Positions 10,097 through 22,900 of a DNA stretch of 64,000 bases are shown one piece after another (positions within the stretch are counted from its first letter, which is position 1; every line of letters begins with the position of its first letter). The DNA is from Eutypa lata (Eukaryota; Ascomycota; Sordariomycetes; Xylariales; Diatrypaceae). The position numbers and the translations under genes were made by a program. A model generated the notes under the pieces. That model had not been told where the DNA came from, did no database searches, and saw nothing but the letters and a program-made list of their open reading frames with translations. The stretch spans positions 992,001 through 1,056,000 of the forward strand of contig JAKULF010000002.1 of NCBI GenBank assembly GCA_022661535.1, given 5' to 3'.

Positions 10097-12813
10097 ATGC
10101 GCACTTCTAAACAAGGCGTGGGTGGGAAGCCCTCGGGGGCCCGGGACGTTCAAAATGACGTTCAAGATGAGAACAGAAGATTGAAGAAGCGAGTTGCAGA
10201 GCTGGAGACAACAGGGCCTAATGCAGAGTTAAGCAGGAAGCTCGCTCGATATGAAAAACGAATTGCAACGTGTGAGTTTTTTACTTTGTTGCATTAGTCT
10301 TCCCCCCCCCCTCCCTCCTCTTCCTTACATAGATTGTGCGAGAGAAACTTGACTATCCCCATCTCTGTGTGTGGATTTGTTGAGTTTCTCAACCTTCGAC
10401 CAGGAGACCATATCAACAACACATACCCCATACAATGCATGGAGACATACATACTAATCGTCATTATTAGTGGTCTCCGGTACGGCTGCCACCACTACCA
10501 CCGCCACCACTACCACCGCCACTGCCCCCCCAACGACCGGGGCAGCCAACCTTCAACAGCAGCTCAATGACAGAGAAGATACAATCAAGACACTCACGCA
10601 ACGGGTTCAAATTGCGGAATATAGCATGAAGCTAGCAGAAGATGATAGAGATAAACATATCCGCTCGCTCGCCACATCTACTGCCGACCGTCTTAGCTTT
10701 ATGAGACAAATCTCAGATCTCAAGAAGCAAGTGAAGACAGGCACGGCCACATCCACTACTCCGGGGACTGCCGCTTTGACAGCGCAGATCAAGGGCCTCG
10801 AGTCTCAGCTAGCCGCTGCAACGATTAAGCGAGACGCCGCCGTGTCTGCGAGAGATATCGCTATCCTAGAACGAGATGCTGCTAGGAAGGACACCAAGAC
10901 TGTCTACTCGGATGATTGCCAAACGAAAATAGACGAACTGGACACAAAAATAGCCGACCTTAAGAAAAGCCGGGACAAATATAAAAAGGATCGAGACGAT
11001 GAGAGAGATCGCAGAAGGCGCAGACAAGAAGAGCGGGAAGCGCTAGCTACGCAACTGGATGATATGGTGAAACAGTTAGCTGAGTGCAAGAAGGGAAAGA
11101 AACAGAGCGACGGCGAGAAGAAGCTCCAGGGTGAGATAGATCGTCTTACTAAAGAATTGGCTAAAGCCAAGAAGCAGAATGAGAAGGACAAGAACTTGAA
11201 AGACGATGTAAAGCGTCTCACCAAAGAATTGGCCGATGCGGAGAAACAATTAGCTCTCATAGGATCATCCGACAACGAAAATAATCTCCAAGCCCAGGTA
11301 GACCGTCTTACCAAAGATTTGGCTGATGCGAATAGCAAGGCGACTCTCAACGACCTAGCGGCCAGTGGCGACAAGAGGAAAAGCCGGCAGGAGATAGACC
11401 GGCTGAACAATGAATTAGCCGATGCGAAGGCAAAGCTGGCTGCTAAGGGAGCCCCCGATTCAAGCGCCAACGAAAAGAAGCTCCAGGACGATGTGGACCG
11501 TCTCACCAAGGAATTAGCCGACGCGAAGAAGCAATTAGCTGCTAAAGGAACATCCGGTTCACGTTCAGAAATCAATCGGCTTCAGAATGATCTACAAGCC
11601 CTCCAAGCAAGACATACTACAGTAAGCGATCAAGCATGGGAGCGATCCATTGAACTTCGCACTCACACGGAATGGAAAGAAACCTTATATCCTAATCGCA
11701 TTAAGGTAAGATACCCTACTCTATCATTCTGAAAATGAGATGCTTAAAACATATCATAGGATTACCACGCAATATGGTGGGGCGTGGAGGACTGGGTTGC
11801 CAGTATCTATCTCGCTGGCGGTTCCAAACCGGGCGACATCTACTTGCAATATATGAAGTCGAATCCTGCCACCCTCCAGAAACTGAAAAATTTCGTGAAC
11901 CAGAACAAAGACATTTATCCAGACAAGTATCCGTTTGAAGATTTTGCCCTTTTCGTTGGCATAATAAACCGTTTCCTCGAGCAGCGAGTATTTAACGGCA
12001 TCGATAGGTTGTACACCCACCTAGAACAAGTAGTTCGAGCCATGAACATGGTCGAGGCAACTATGATGACCGAGAAAAGAAGTAATTGGCATCCCTTTGG
12101 CCTCAGCTACTATTTTGATAGCACTACTAACTACATCTGTAGCCCCACATCAAAGACAAATATGGCGCGGTCTCATGTTTCATCGTATATTCTCCAGTCC
12201 CCAGTTTCAAAACGTGAGGAAAGACAGGACGAACGAATTAGCGATTGAAATATCACGGTTACTCGGGTTCCCGGGTGCATATGCGAACCCGCCGCAGATT
12301 CCACGTAGGCTAGTGGATGATTTCCTAGGAGGTGCAATCCGACTGGCCGAACATTTTGCGGCCTCGCAGTGGATGTGGAGGGTCTGGAGCGCAACCCCCC
12401 AGGCAGTAGAAGCTGCCATTAAAAACTGCAAGACCGACGCAGAGCTTACCGCCGCTCTCGCCAAATACAACCTCGTAAATCATTCCGCCAATGTCCAAAG
12501 GTTTTACTGGGAAGATTTAGCCGAACAAATGGGCCTACCGGGTAAACCAACCAGGGCAGAAATCCAGTCTAACATAGAGGTCCTCGCTAGCGTGTCCCCG
12601 GAACTGTTTCTCTACACCGCTGATAAAGATGGCGACTTCGTTGAGTACGTTAAAGGACCGGATCCTCGGGCACGGTTACCGAAAGATGTACCGGGCGCTC
12701 AGAACTTGGCGGTATCCTGGGTCCCTAACGGAGCATCCAGAGTCGCTCAGATGGCGGAGCAGGACACGTCGGGGCTAGCGATTTCAATTATCCCACCAAA
12801 GACATCTGTCTGA
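10097..12813 (+). CDS. large coiled-coil protein with an unrecognised C-terminal domain (paralogue A)
   Basis: Exons 10097-10271, 10471-11705, 11760-12081 and 12143-12813 sum to 2403 nt, 800 residues, all in phase. No known family is recognised. The N-terminal half is highly charged coiled coil: a short first segment (DENRRLKKRVAELE), a Thr/Ala/Pro-rich linker, then six imperfect repeats built on DRLTKELADAKKQL. The C-terminal 350 residues are a globular-looking domain rich in Trp and Phe with landmarks RFLEQRVFNGI, FHRIFSSPQF and LAVSWVPNGAS. These landmarks recur in the same order in the gene at 18174, so the two look like distant paralogues. No signal peptide or membrane segment is seen, so a cytosolic, self-associating protein is likely. 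The ATG at 10097 gives a protein starting MRTSKQG. Confidence 0.75.
11126..11590 (+). repeat. six imperfect coiled-coil repeats within paralogue A
   Basis: A unit of roughly 25-33 codons recurs, each with [D/E]xxRLTKELADAKKQL followed by a variable Ala/Gly/Ser/Asp linker. Third-position drift and unequal linker lengths show these are old duplications rather than a fresh expansion. The heptad pattern is kept within the core of each unit. Confidence 0.75.
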
Positions 12814-13518
12814 GTCGATTCATATCGCTCATTGTCCTAGTTCAAAGATGTTTGGAAATTAAATCTTCATGTTACGGGAAAGCGTCAGTATTGTAGGACG
12901 AAGAAGTCTGCTGCTTGTTGCCTTGTGGGATGTTGTTTTTCGTCTGGTAACTCGGGAATAGCCATTCTGGTAATCATGTATTATTAATTATATATTGTTC
13001 TGTCGCCGTTTTATGCAAAAAAAAAAGAAGAAAAAAAGGAAAAAGCATGCTCATCAGCATGGCTTATGTGATACGTCGGTGTCTAAAGTACGTGAGCTTC
13101 GCATACAAGTGACACTTAATATACCAGCATAGAGTTGCGGATAGGGGTTAGAGAGCTCGGGATAAGGGGCTCAAGTTGTGCAAGAAAAGACTATGTTATA
13201 CATTTGCATAACTAGGTAGGTATGGAGTTGAGGCTCGTATTTCCTCCAAGATTGCACGCCATTGGACCATCGGCAGTGGAGTGTGGGACGCCAAGAGTGG
13301 GAATACGGGCGGAAACGTTGCTTAAAATAGAAAAAGATCGTAAGGGGTAGCGTGAACCACAACACGCTTATTATTAATATTGACGAGCAAAAGCATTTTG
13401 TTCGGCGTCGTCGGGTAATTACTGTTTGGTGTCTCTTCGGAACACACCACCATCCAAGTAAAAGGCTTTTGACACCTCTTCTCTAATGATCTAATCGCCG
13501 CCGGTCGGTAGGTAAAGC
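12814..13518. other. intergenic spacer
   Basis: It contains the 3' flank of paralogue A with an A-rich tract (13017-13044) and the upstream region of the GH5 gene. No gene is seen. Confidence 0.5.
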
Positions 13519-15079
13519 ATGTGGTCAGTCGATTTCTTATTGCTATTGATTAGCTCTACCGTAGCAATCGATGGAGCCGTCGGAGCAGCATGGCCGAATG
13601 GCCCTTTCGCCACTTCGGGCCGGTGGATAACGGACGCTGACGGGGTGAACGTCACCTACGCGGGGGTGAACTGGCCAGCCGCAGCCGATATCATGATCCC
13701 GGAAGGACTGCAATACCAGTCAATCGAAGCCATCGTCTCGAAAATCAAGAGCGCGGGCATGAATTCAATCCGTCTCACCTATGCCATTGAGATGGTAGAT
13801 CAAATCTATGACAACGGAGACCAGGATATCCCTATCCGGGATGCAATCGTAGACGTGTTAGGCGAGGATGACGGGACGTCAATATACAACAAGATCATAG
13901 AGAACAATCCAACTCTGGACTCGGAGACCACCCGACTAGAGGTGAGACTGACTATACCCTCTGGTCCAGCCCCTTTTCCCCTTGGATGCAAGATACTAAT
14001 GACCGTGTCTTAATATAGGTCTTCGATGCCGTGGTATCGGAGTGCGCAAAGCAAGAGATATATGTCCACTTGGATAACCATGTGTCAAAGGCTGGCTGGT
14101 GCTGCCAGCCCTTTGATGGCAATTCTTGGTGGGGTGATACATACTTCTCTGTTGATAACTGGCTGCGCGGCCTTACCTACATGGCTGATCATGTTAGTGA
14201 TTCAAGATTTTCTTATTCATCCGGAACATATATTAACCACTCTCACAGGGCAAGTCTTGGCCAAATCTCATGTCCATGTCTCTACGTAATGAGCTGCGCC
14301 AGCCTCTCAATAACAAGACGCTGTTCGTGGACACGTACAACTGGCAGGAGTGGTATTCATATGTGAGACGGGGCGCAGACGCTATCAACGAAGCAAATGC
14401 AGACGTCTTGATATTCCTCTCTGGTTTAAACTCCGACACGGACCTCGGTCCCGTGGTAGAAGGAACCAATCTCGAGCCTGGCACCGAGACATTCACCAAG
14501 GAAGACTTCGAGGGCTACGGCGATAAATTGGTTCTCGAGCTGCACATATACGATAACATATATGGCGGTGGGACTGACTGCAATAAGGTGCAAGAAGAAC
14601 TGTCAAATGAAGGGTTTCAGACATTGACGGACGGTGCTGCTAACCAGTTTCCAATACTCTTGACCGAGTTTGGATTTGGGCAAGATGAGGCGTTGACCCA
14701 AGACTCGTATGCGTCATGTTTGATCGACTATCTGAGAAGCCAAAACGCCGGCTGGATGATATGGGTCCTGTCGGGAAGCTATTATATTCGCGAGGGGGAG
14801 CAAGACTACGACGAGCCTTGGGGTTTGCTTACCCACAATTGGTCGGAGTGGCGAGCGCCTCAGTTCATCGAGAACAATCTAGCCCCCTTGGCTCAAGCTA
14901 CTACGGAAGGGTTGTCCAAGGACCCCACGAGTGATGATTCGAGTGACAATGGATCTTCAGGGGAGTCTTTGGGAACTCGGGCATTTGATATCAACAGGAA
15001 GGGATTACGAGCTTGGGCTTGTTCTACTGGCGCCTTTATTCTTGGTCTTTACATCTTTGTGGGCACCAGGGAATCATAG
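13519..15079 (+). CDS. glycoside hydrolase family 5 enzyme with a C-terminal membrane anchor
   Basis: Exons 13519-13941, 14019-14192 and 14249-15079 give 475 residues. An N-terminal signal peptide (FLLLLISSTVAIDGAVGA) is followed by a GH5 (beta/alpha)8 barrel: TYAGVNWP near the start, MNSIRLTYAIE, HLDNHVS, then LRNELR with the predicted acid/base Glu214, and LLTEFGFG with the predicted nucleophile Glu339. The spacing fits a retaining GH5 cellulase-fold enzyme; the substrate (a beta-glucan or beta-mannan) cannot be told. After the barrel comes a Ser/Asp-rich linker and a final hydrophobic stretch (STGAFILGLYIFV) ending in a short tail, which suggests membrane or GPI-type anchoring at the cell surface rather than free secretion. 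It lies between two coiled-coil paralogues. Confidence 0.88.
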
Positions 15080-15473
15080 ACAACTTACTTAGTCATCGAT
15101 GGAATCATTTTATCAAATTTCGATTTAATCTATTATGCTATCCTCAGCATAGGAATATTCGTAACGATCGTCTTGCTTTCCAGCAGAGTGAAAGAAATGA
15201 TCCCTATGATACTTGATCTCATCCCAAAATTATGCAATGCGCCATTGTATGCCCCGTTCTAAGAAATCCGAACTCCAAACAACCTTTACCCTAGCTATCT
15301 ATCTGCGTTATGTGTCTTTTATTCGTTTTCTGACACCTACATCTCTCTCCACTGTCAGATGGGCTATCAGTAGCCCTCCGTGACTCAACGCCTACTCTTA
15401 GACATACTCCTCAGTTACGGTGCGATATCGCTCCCCTGTATTAAGTTAGTACTGACATGAACACATTTCCCCC

Positions 15474-17417
15474 CTATTTTCTGCCCATGAAAAACTCACC
15501 CTTGTGGATCAGGGTGTAAGAGGTGGAGACAGCTGAATCTAGATTAAGTTAGCAAGCATCATTTACACCAAGCAGGCGGGTTTTACTCACAGATAGATTC
15601 GATCTGATAGTCCACGACGTAGTACATTGCCCCATCTTGGCCCTTTCTCCGATCCAAGTCTTCGAGTGGAATGCTGCTCAAGTCGGCTTCGAGGGTGCAA
15701 AGAACCTTCACGTCCTTATTGCGTGCAAGCGGGGCGTCTATCGATTGGTCATCAGCATAGACCTGCGACCAGATCTTTTGAGGCGGCCCATAAGCTACGC
15801 GCTGCATGCAGGAAAAATTCTTCAGGAATGCAACTTTCTCAGAGACGATCTCTCCCTATCGGGGGTTAGCAAAAGGGGGGGAGAAATGACGTATACTCTT
15901 TCGCGGCACGGCTCTCAATAACTTACGCGCGTAATGAACCAGTCAAGAACATCAACCCTCCAAATTCCATCAAGCCCGTCGTACCACCGTTTGTTGTAAA
16001 TGGAAGAGTGCAGCTCCTCTCTATACGGGACGCCGACCTCAGTCCCGTAGTGTTTCCGCGCCGCCCGGGCTTTGATTCGAACGTGCGCAACTTTTCCCGG
16101 CATGTGCATAGAAAGCCCTTTAAGGACCGCTCCGTCAACAACAGCTCGGCAGGCGTGCTCTGGCTGCAGCACCTCGAGAGTCCCCTGTATACCAGGATAG
16201 GAAGCGGCCTGGATCCTCTCTTTTAGGTAGATAGACTGACCAAAGCCGCCAATAAGCATGATCTTGCGTACAGGAGCGTTGCTCGTGATTATCTGTTCTC
16301 TTACCAACTTGATCACCTGCAATACGATAGGTTCAAATATTGCATGCAGCTCTGACGCCGTCATCATAATGTATGCAGATCCTGTTATCCCTAAGTCTTT
16401 ATTTGGTACCAGGCCTGCTACTGGGATCCTGTAGACCTCGTGGGGTATTGCCGCCGTCACGAATTTCCTTTTCGTCTGTCATCTGTTAGCGGGATCTTCC
16501 ACCTTATTCTTCCACTGTTTAAACACACATCACGTTCGAAACGCTCCAAAGCCTCTTTTCGTCCAAAGCTGTCATATCCCTCCGCCTTGCCCAGTTTGGC
16601 ATCTAGGAACTGTAGAAAGCGACTATTCAGGAATTGAGACCCGCACATGCCCCCTGAGCCAGGCGCAGCCTCGGTGACCTCCAAGGTAGGCTGCAGGGAG
16701 TTGAGAGTGTAAGTAATCAAGTCCACAGTACCTCCACCAGCGTCTACCACAACGAACGTATCTCCGATATTCAAGCCATGACGTTCGATTTTTTCAAAGG
16801 TGTAGATGGCCGCAGCTTCCGGCTCAGAGAGCACGGAGACCGTTGCATTCGGGGGGAAGCCACGAGCTCCTTGTAGTGCTCGAATAGTCCTTTGAGTCGA
16901 TCTCTCAGACCAGATTGCCGGGACGGTTAGGATGAAGTCCGTAGCGTATGTTTCCACATTATCGGTCATTGTTTCGCGAGCCGCAGTCATGACATGGCCT
17001 AACAGTCCGGACAGATAATGCTGGATCAATTGGTCGACGTCGTGAACGGCACGCAGCGCTGTTACAGTCCTCGCGGCTTCGGAGCCCTCTGGTACTTGAC
17101 TAGATTCTAAACCCCTATGGAATTTGTGAGCTTGGTAGGTAGCCTTATGAGGGGTGGAATATTACGCACAACTTGATCAAGCGAAGAATTTCATCATCGT
17201 GAGCATCAGGGGGTATCAAAAAGCCCCACTCAGGGTCTCCCCCCCGTGGATACCTAAGTTCCGTTGGCGCCTTGTCTGTGGCCTTGATTCCGCGCTCAGA
17301 GCTGGGCCACAGAAGGATAGGCCTAACTTCGGGGTCCTGGTTTGGAAAAGCAAATGCAGCCCCGGAGAATGTTGTTCCGAAGTCAATGGCAATGAGCAGC
17401 TTGTGTGAATTGTCCAT
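15474..17417 (-). CDS. Hsp70-like ATPase (HSPA12-type, actin-like fold)
   Basis: Five exons on the minus strand (17170-17417, 16529-17114, 15927-16475, 15591-15855, 15474-15538) sum to 1713 nt, 570 residues. The ATG at 17417 was chosen because the family's phosphate-1 motif (LIAIDFGTTFSG) follows at once; an upstream in-frame ATG only adds a non-conserved leader. Also visible are TVPAIWSE, SEPEAAAIYT, the phosphate-2 motif VVVDAGGGTVDL and the adenosine motif IMLIGGFGQS. These nucleotide-binding parts of Hsp70 are present, but the canonical substrate-binding domain and EEVD tail are not, as in fungal HSPA12-like proteins. Their clients are largely unknown. It is intact: the apparent frame breaks are resolved by 53-72 nt introns. 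It shares a 756-bp divergent upstream region with the coiled-coil gene at 18174. Confidence 0.9.
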
Positions 17418-18173
17418 TGTTGAAGCGCCCTTCAGTAGGGTAGCAAATAAGAAATAATATGAATCGAAGTCAAGGTTCGTGGTACTTTCCCACACAGTCC
17501 GGGCGAGTATCAATTATTACTAGTAGTAAGGCAGATGCGGTGGTGTTAGCAAACATGCTTTAGAAGAGAGGAACTTTTGTCCATATCTGTTCGGCCTGTC
17601 AACATATTAATACAATTTATCAAATGACCGAATTCTTTCACCAGTTTGAAGGAGTTTCAGCTCTGGAACCTTCGTTTGCTAGATACCTCCAGCATTACCT
17701 AATTTTCAGAAACTTCTGCGTTTACTGTCTCATGTGTGAATAATACTTTAGACTCCCCTATAGAAATGACGCACTCAATATCACCTGTGTCTCATTTTCA
17801 CATAACAACAACAACAAAGAAGCATTTCCTCAGAATAATTCCATCATAGTCCTGGTAGATAATGGCGAATAGTAAAGAAATGACGAGAATCTCAGAGCAT
17901 GAGTACAGGCTGAATCACTACCCACTATCACTAAGGTGCGGCATGACTAGACATATCCCTGGACGTTCTGGAGATTTATCTTCGTTTCCTGTGGTTTCCA
18001 GCGCATCTTAAAGAGGTCGTTAAGAATCTTACACTGAATTGACCTAAGTCAGTCTGTGATACTTAGCTATAAATCAATTATAACGTTGTTGATATCCCTT
18101 GATACTCTTTTCCTTTACTTTATTCTACAAATCATAACTCAGAGGTAATTTACCTCCTACGTTATCGTTCATC
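17418..18173. other. divergent intergenic region, possible shared promoter
   Basis: This 756-bp gap separates the start of the Hsp70-like gene (minus) from the start of coiled-coil paralogue B (plus). Nothing is coding. Co-regulation through a bidirectional promoter is possible from the layout but no specific site was recognised. Confidence 0.45.
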
Positions 18174-19993
18174 ATGGATACGTTAAGAGATATGCTGAAA
18201 GATGCACTGAAAAGGGTTTTCAAACCATTCAACAGGAGAGAGCATCTGTCAAAGAGGAAACAACCCACATCTCCAGGCATTTTCCCACGAAAGCGTGACG
18301 GGTAAGATCTTATATTAAATACGTTCGTTTCCTCAGGCTAACCCAAGGACATTTTACAGAAACCATCCCGGCCTATTCAAGAGGCCACGTGATTCACTTG
18401 GTCAAGGAGCTGTTATGGCCAATCGCAATGATTCTCAGGCTCATCGTCACAAAAAGAACGGTTCGAGACTGCAAGAGATCAGTGTGCCTAAGATTCCCGA
18501 GGACAATAAATTTGTCGAAACGGGTCCATCCAGCTCGTCAAAGGATACCAAAACAGATGATGAGGGTTCCGAGTGGCAAGTGATGGTCTCGATTCAAGAG
18601 GTATTAAGAAAACTAGAGCACATCGAGTCTACTGTGGACCAGTTAAAAAGCGAATACATGCAAGGCCAGCAACGTTTCGAACTTTCGTTAGACCTACTAC
18701 AAAAGGACGTCCAAAGAAAAAGCCGGCTGGGGGGAGTGACCACGGAACAACATGGTCACGCTCAGCAGCAAAATGGAGCACTTGTCGAAAAGAGCAAGCT
18801 ACTCGAAGAGGACAACAAGGAACTAGCGCAAAAGAACCTTGAGCTCCAGGCAGCCAATGACAAGTACGCCACGAAAATTCTAAGTCTCCAACCAGTTCGG
18901 TATGAGCTGTTGCCAGGTGCAGCTGGTGAGGTACGTAGAAGGGCGATTTGGCTTCCCTCGCCTGGAATATAGTAGTTATTAACTCCTTGACCGCAGCAAT
19001 TCAGGACCATAGTTGCTGCCATCGACTCGTGGATCGGTGTGCAGATATACCGAGCGGCTGGAGATGAGGCGTCCGAGGCGCGATTCCTACAGCGGATGAA
19101 GGAAAATACCACGTTGACCCGACCATTCCGCGACGCAATCCAGCGTGATAGCGAGCTTTCCAACGCGTCTAGGTGGCCGCAGTGTGAGACAGAAATCATC
19201 AGTGCATTTGTTTCTCGATTCCTGTACCATGAAATCCTCAAAGGGCCCATGTATGGGATCGAATCGCCTGGTAGTATATTTATCAAGAGCAGCGCAGAGT
19301 CTATGGCTCAGCACACTAAACCACGGAAAGGTATGCGGCCCCCCGTCAATCTGAACCCCCCCTATCTTAGACAGTCTAACTTACTTGGTAGACTCCTCTG
19401 CGATTCGCCTGTGGGTCGCAGACTCCTACCACGCCATGACTGCGGCTCCCGAGAACCAGCAACACCGTGCCAAAGCTCTCCAGCACATGACCGAGAAGCT
19501 GGCGGGCTTCCTCTACTTCTTAGCTCCGCCCAAGGGAGAACGGGAGTTTCAGAAGGTCCTCACCGAAGAGATCATCGAACCCACGTTCCGACTGCAGGAA
19601 GGTATCCTTTGCTCGTCATACCACTACTACTTCAGCCTCCAGCAGGCCAGCGAGGTTAACAAGAGCGTTCGTGCTTGCCGGAGTGCCAAGAATCTCACGG
19701 ATATCCTGGACGAACTCGATCTTAGAAACGTCGCAGAAAACCACAGCAAGCTTGTTTTCCAGAAGTTGGAACCTCAGCCCAGTCTTAACCTGTTTAGGTC
19801 CCACTTCCAAAGTATCTGTCCGTTGTACCCGGCGTTGATGTTTGCGGGAGTGGAAAGCAACAGAGGACCAGAGGAGGCAATTATGGTGGAAAGACAGAAG
19901 ATGCTGGTCTCTTGGATGCCGCGGGGATCAAAGAATTCGTTGCACGGGCAGAACACGTCTTGGATTCACCGTCTCGTCCAGATGAAGACGTAA
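18174..19993 (+). CDS. coiled-coil protein with the same C-terminal domain (paralogue B)
   Basis: Exons 18174-18301, 18360-18930, 18997-19330 and 19392-19993 sum to 1635 nt, 544 residues. The first exon encodes a basic N-terminus (LKDALKRVFKPFNRREHLSK), then a polar linker and a coiled coil of about 100 residues (IQEVLRKLEHIESTVDQLKS; ALVEKSKLLEEDNKELAQKN). The C-terminal 350 residues parallel those of the gene at 10097: SRFLYHEILKGPMYGI, a Leu/Phe-rich helical stretch, ACRSAKNLTDILDELDLRN and MLVSWMPRGS appear in matching order. Neither domain is one I recognise. No signal peptide or membrane segment. It is head-to-head with the Hsp70-like gene. Sequence divergence from paralogue A is large, so this is an old duplication or separate recruitment of one domain. 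Confidence 0.75.
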
Positions 19994-22900
19994 GATTGGA
20001 AGGGGTGGGCTGCATTGGAGAGATTGGCTGCCCATTCTTTACCCGGAGAGGGGAATACACGAGGACTGGTTATTCAAGGGTTGAAGTGATATTTTCAAAA
20101 GGGTAATTCACTGTCCAAGTTTTCGTTTTGTTTAATTAGCATAATTTGGCCCTTTCGACCACTTAGCATGTAATGCAACAGGGACGTTTGGACCTAAGAA
20201 GATTTCCAACTAAATCTCAACTCACATGGTTTGTCACGACTAGTGCTAAGAAAAAGATCGTCGTCTTCCCCATCGTTTGCTCAGGCCTCCTTGGGGAACA
20301 ACTCATTCGTGATATGTTTAGATAGGTGCATTGAGCTATGCAAGTACAGCATGATGCACTCACGTTCGCATCTAGATGTGGCGGTGAAGAGCAGTGTTGC
20401 CCTGCTCCTATATAGATCCGATCTTCTCTGCATGTCCCACCGATCTCTGCAAGCTGATAGCAAACAACGTAAACTTGCATAGCCACTGCATGGTGGCTCA
20501 AGCCTCAATGCAGGTTAATGCAGTCTGAGCTGTGCCCGAGGCTTGAGTCCCCGTGACAATCCCTTACATAAACTAAGGCCATGTAGTATAATAGTTGCCG
20601 TATTAAAATATCTAAGCATACCGCTTGGCATGTCGTGCATGGCAACACCCCCTTACTTGAGGTCACCGCCAGGGGACAATGTCTGATAATGTGTTCAACT
20701 AGCACAACGGGTCCTGAGTTTGCCCTTAGAATAAGCTTTTGGTGATGTCTCATAAGACAATCTCTCCATAGGATGGCCCAAGTAATATTGGAACACGACG
20801 CCCATATCATACATACTCTCTCAACTAGGGATCCTTACTGTATAGTGACATTAGTAGCAGCGTCATTCACGGCCGGTAGAGTCTAGTCGCATTGGAACTC
20901 GACAATATCAATTTAATGCTAGATATACGAAGGTCCCGCACTTAACGTCCATGTTAAATTATCTGAAGCCTGGCTGTTGAATACGCGTGCCACTATGAAT
21001 CTGGCCAGGGCGATTAGAATTATTGTTTGATATTACTCTTCATCATCTTACGTATACTCTCTCGAGCTAAGATACTCGTCTCCAGTGCCTCGAATGGGAC
21101 TATTTCCAACGCCTTGAAGTTGTGCTATGATACTGGAATCGCCGAATCCACCACAAGGATGGGAAGAGCATACACAGATCTATGGAGTCAGAGTCCAAAT
21201 CCAGTTAAGATAACTACTCCTTCTCGTAGCCATACTAGACCTTTATAACAATGGCAATATTCGGCACCTACGACGTTTCACTGAGAGCGAACTCCCTCCA
21301 TGGCATCGGATCAGGCTGTAGTATCAATGCTCAAAGTGACCCATCGGTCTCAGCCCTATGAGGTCCACGTGGTCCAGAGCCAATAGGATGTCAGGGATGT
21401 AGCAACAACCAAGCATCGCCACGGGGCTTTGGCCCCCATCCCACACAGATGTTACTGGGTCGCGCTAGAAGGCTCCTAGAAAAGGGGGTGGTGGTACAGA
21501 CCCTCACACGTATTTCGCCGGTGGTGTAACACTCCGAAGTAGGTATGCAGCAACGATTGACTACATACTAAATTCGGGATACGAGATTTTAACATTCCGT
21601 TCTCGATGATGTTTAATAGTTAGTTAGTCATGGTTTCTAGTACATAGTTTACTTCGTAAAAGTTTGGTACGGGTAGTTCTATGTAATTGCCAAATGGCAT
21701 GTGTTCTAAAGATGGAATGCAACAACATCATATGTTTTGCGTGGCGCTGATAAGCAGATGCTCGTGTTCTTTTATTCCCTCCCTTCCTTTGAAATGAATT
21801 GTGGATAACTACTTTAGTGAGTGAGTGGGTGGGCAAATTGGCCGGCCGGAGGATGAAAATGGGAGTTGGGAGCTTACGAGTTTTACTGCGGGTAACAAGA
21901 TGCCTAGGTAGTTATGTGGTTATTACCTACACGTATTAGGAGAAAGGTACACACCGTCAAGATGTAAGAAGAAGAAGAAGAAGAAGAAGAAGGAAAAAAA
22001 AACACATATGACGTAGGAGGTAAGCGAGAGGTACGATTAGACGTGCTAGAAAAAACCTACCTATGCTATCATATCTCGTATTTCCCCCTCATCACGCAGA
22101 CTACTTGTCTCTATTGTTATTTTGTTGATGACTTCATTTATTTTTTTCTTCCACGGTTTGCGGGGTCGTCAATTTTGTCCAAGATGAGCGTCAAGATGTA
22201 CGTACAATACATGGTTGGAGCCGAGACGAACCGCCCGAGATGTGTAGATAGCTGCCGAGATGCCGAGAAATGATCAGCTTATAATTCCATATTTTGACCG
22301 CAGTTAGTGCTAGCCAAGCTACGTAGCTCTATAAGCTACCTAAGTTATACTTATATCCATCTCCCTGTCTCCTTACATACAGCTTTTAAAGATCGGCATA
22401 GACAGGCAGCTATCTACTATAGTACATACATAGTACTCTATACGACCTATAGGTAATAGCTGACACTTTGGTATCCAATGATTCGGTACCCGTGAATAAT
22501 AATTCCGATGGCTGGGTGCGATCTACATGCGAACCGAACACCTGACATGAAATACCTAACCCCCGAATGTGTTTTCTCAAATACCTACGTAGTCTAGCAG
22601 ACGTCAAAGGGTTGCTTTTTGGATATGATTTTGAGGTTAGCTCGGCAGTACCAAAGCTAGTAAGGAAATGCGCACTGACGCAACAGTGCATGCTATGTGA
22701 AAACCCTATCGATAGTAGGTATGTAGTAGTTACGCGTATATGATTGATCGTATTATAGGTACATGATAGACTAGATTGACGATGGTACATACATAACTGC
22801 AAGTCTGCAACTGCATACCTACATACGTAGGTAACCGAGCTTCTTAACGTCACGTATCAGACGTCACGGTATGGAATGTATGTATGCAGGTATGTATGTA

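Noticed and set aside
15474..17417. Hsp70-like locus as a pseudogene
   Set aside because: Stops between blocks are all removed by four GT-AG introns that keep phase, giving a complete 570-residue protein.
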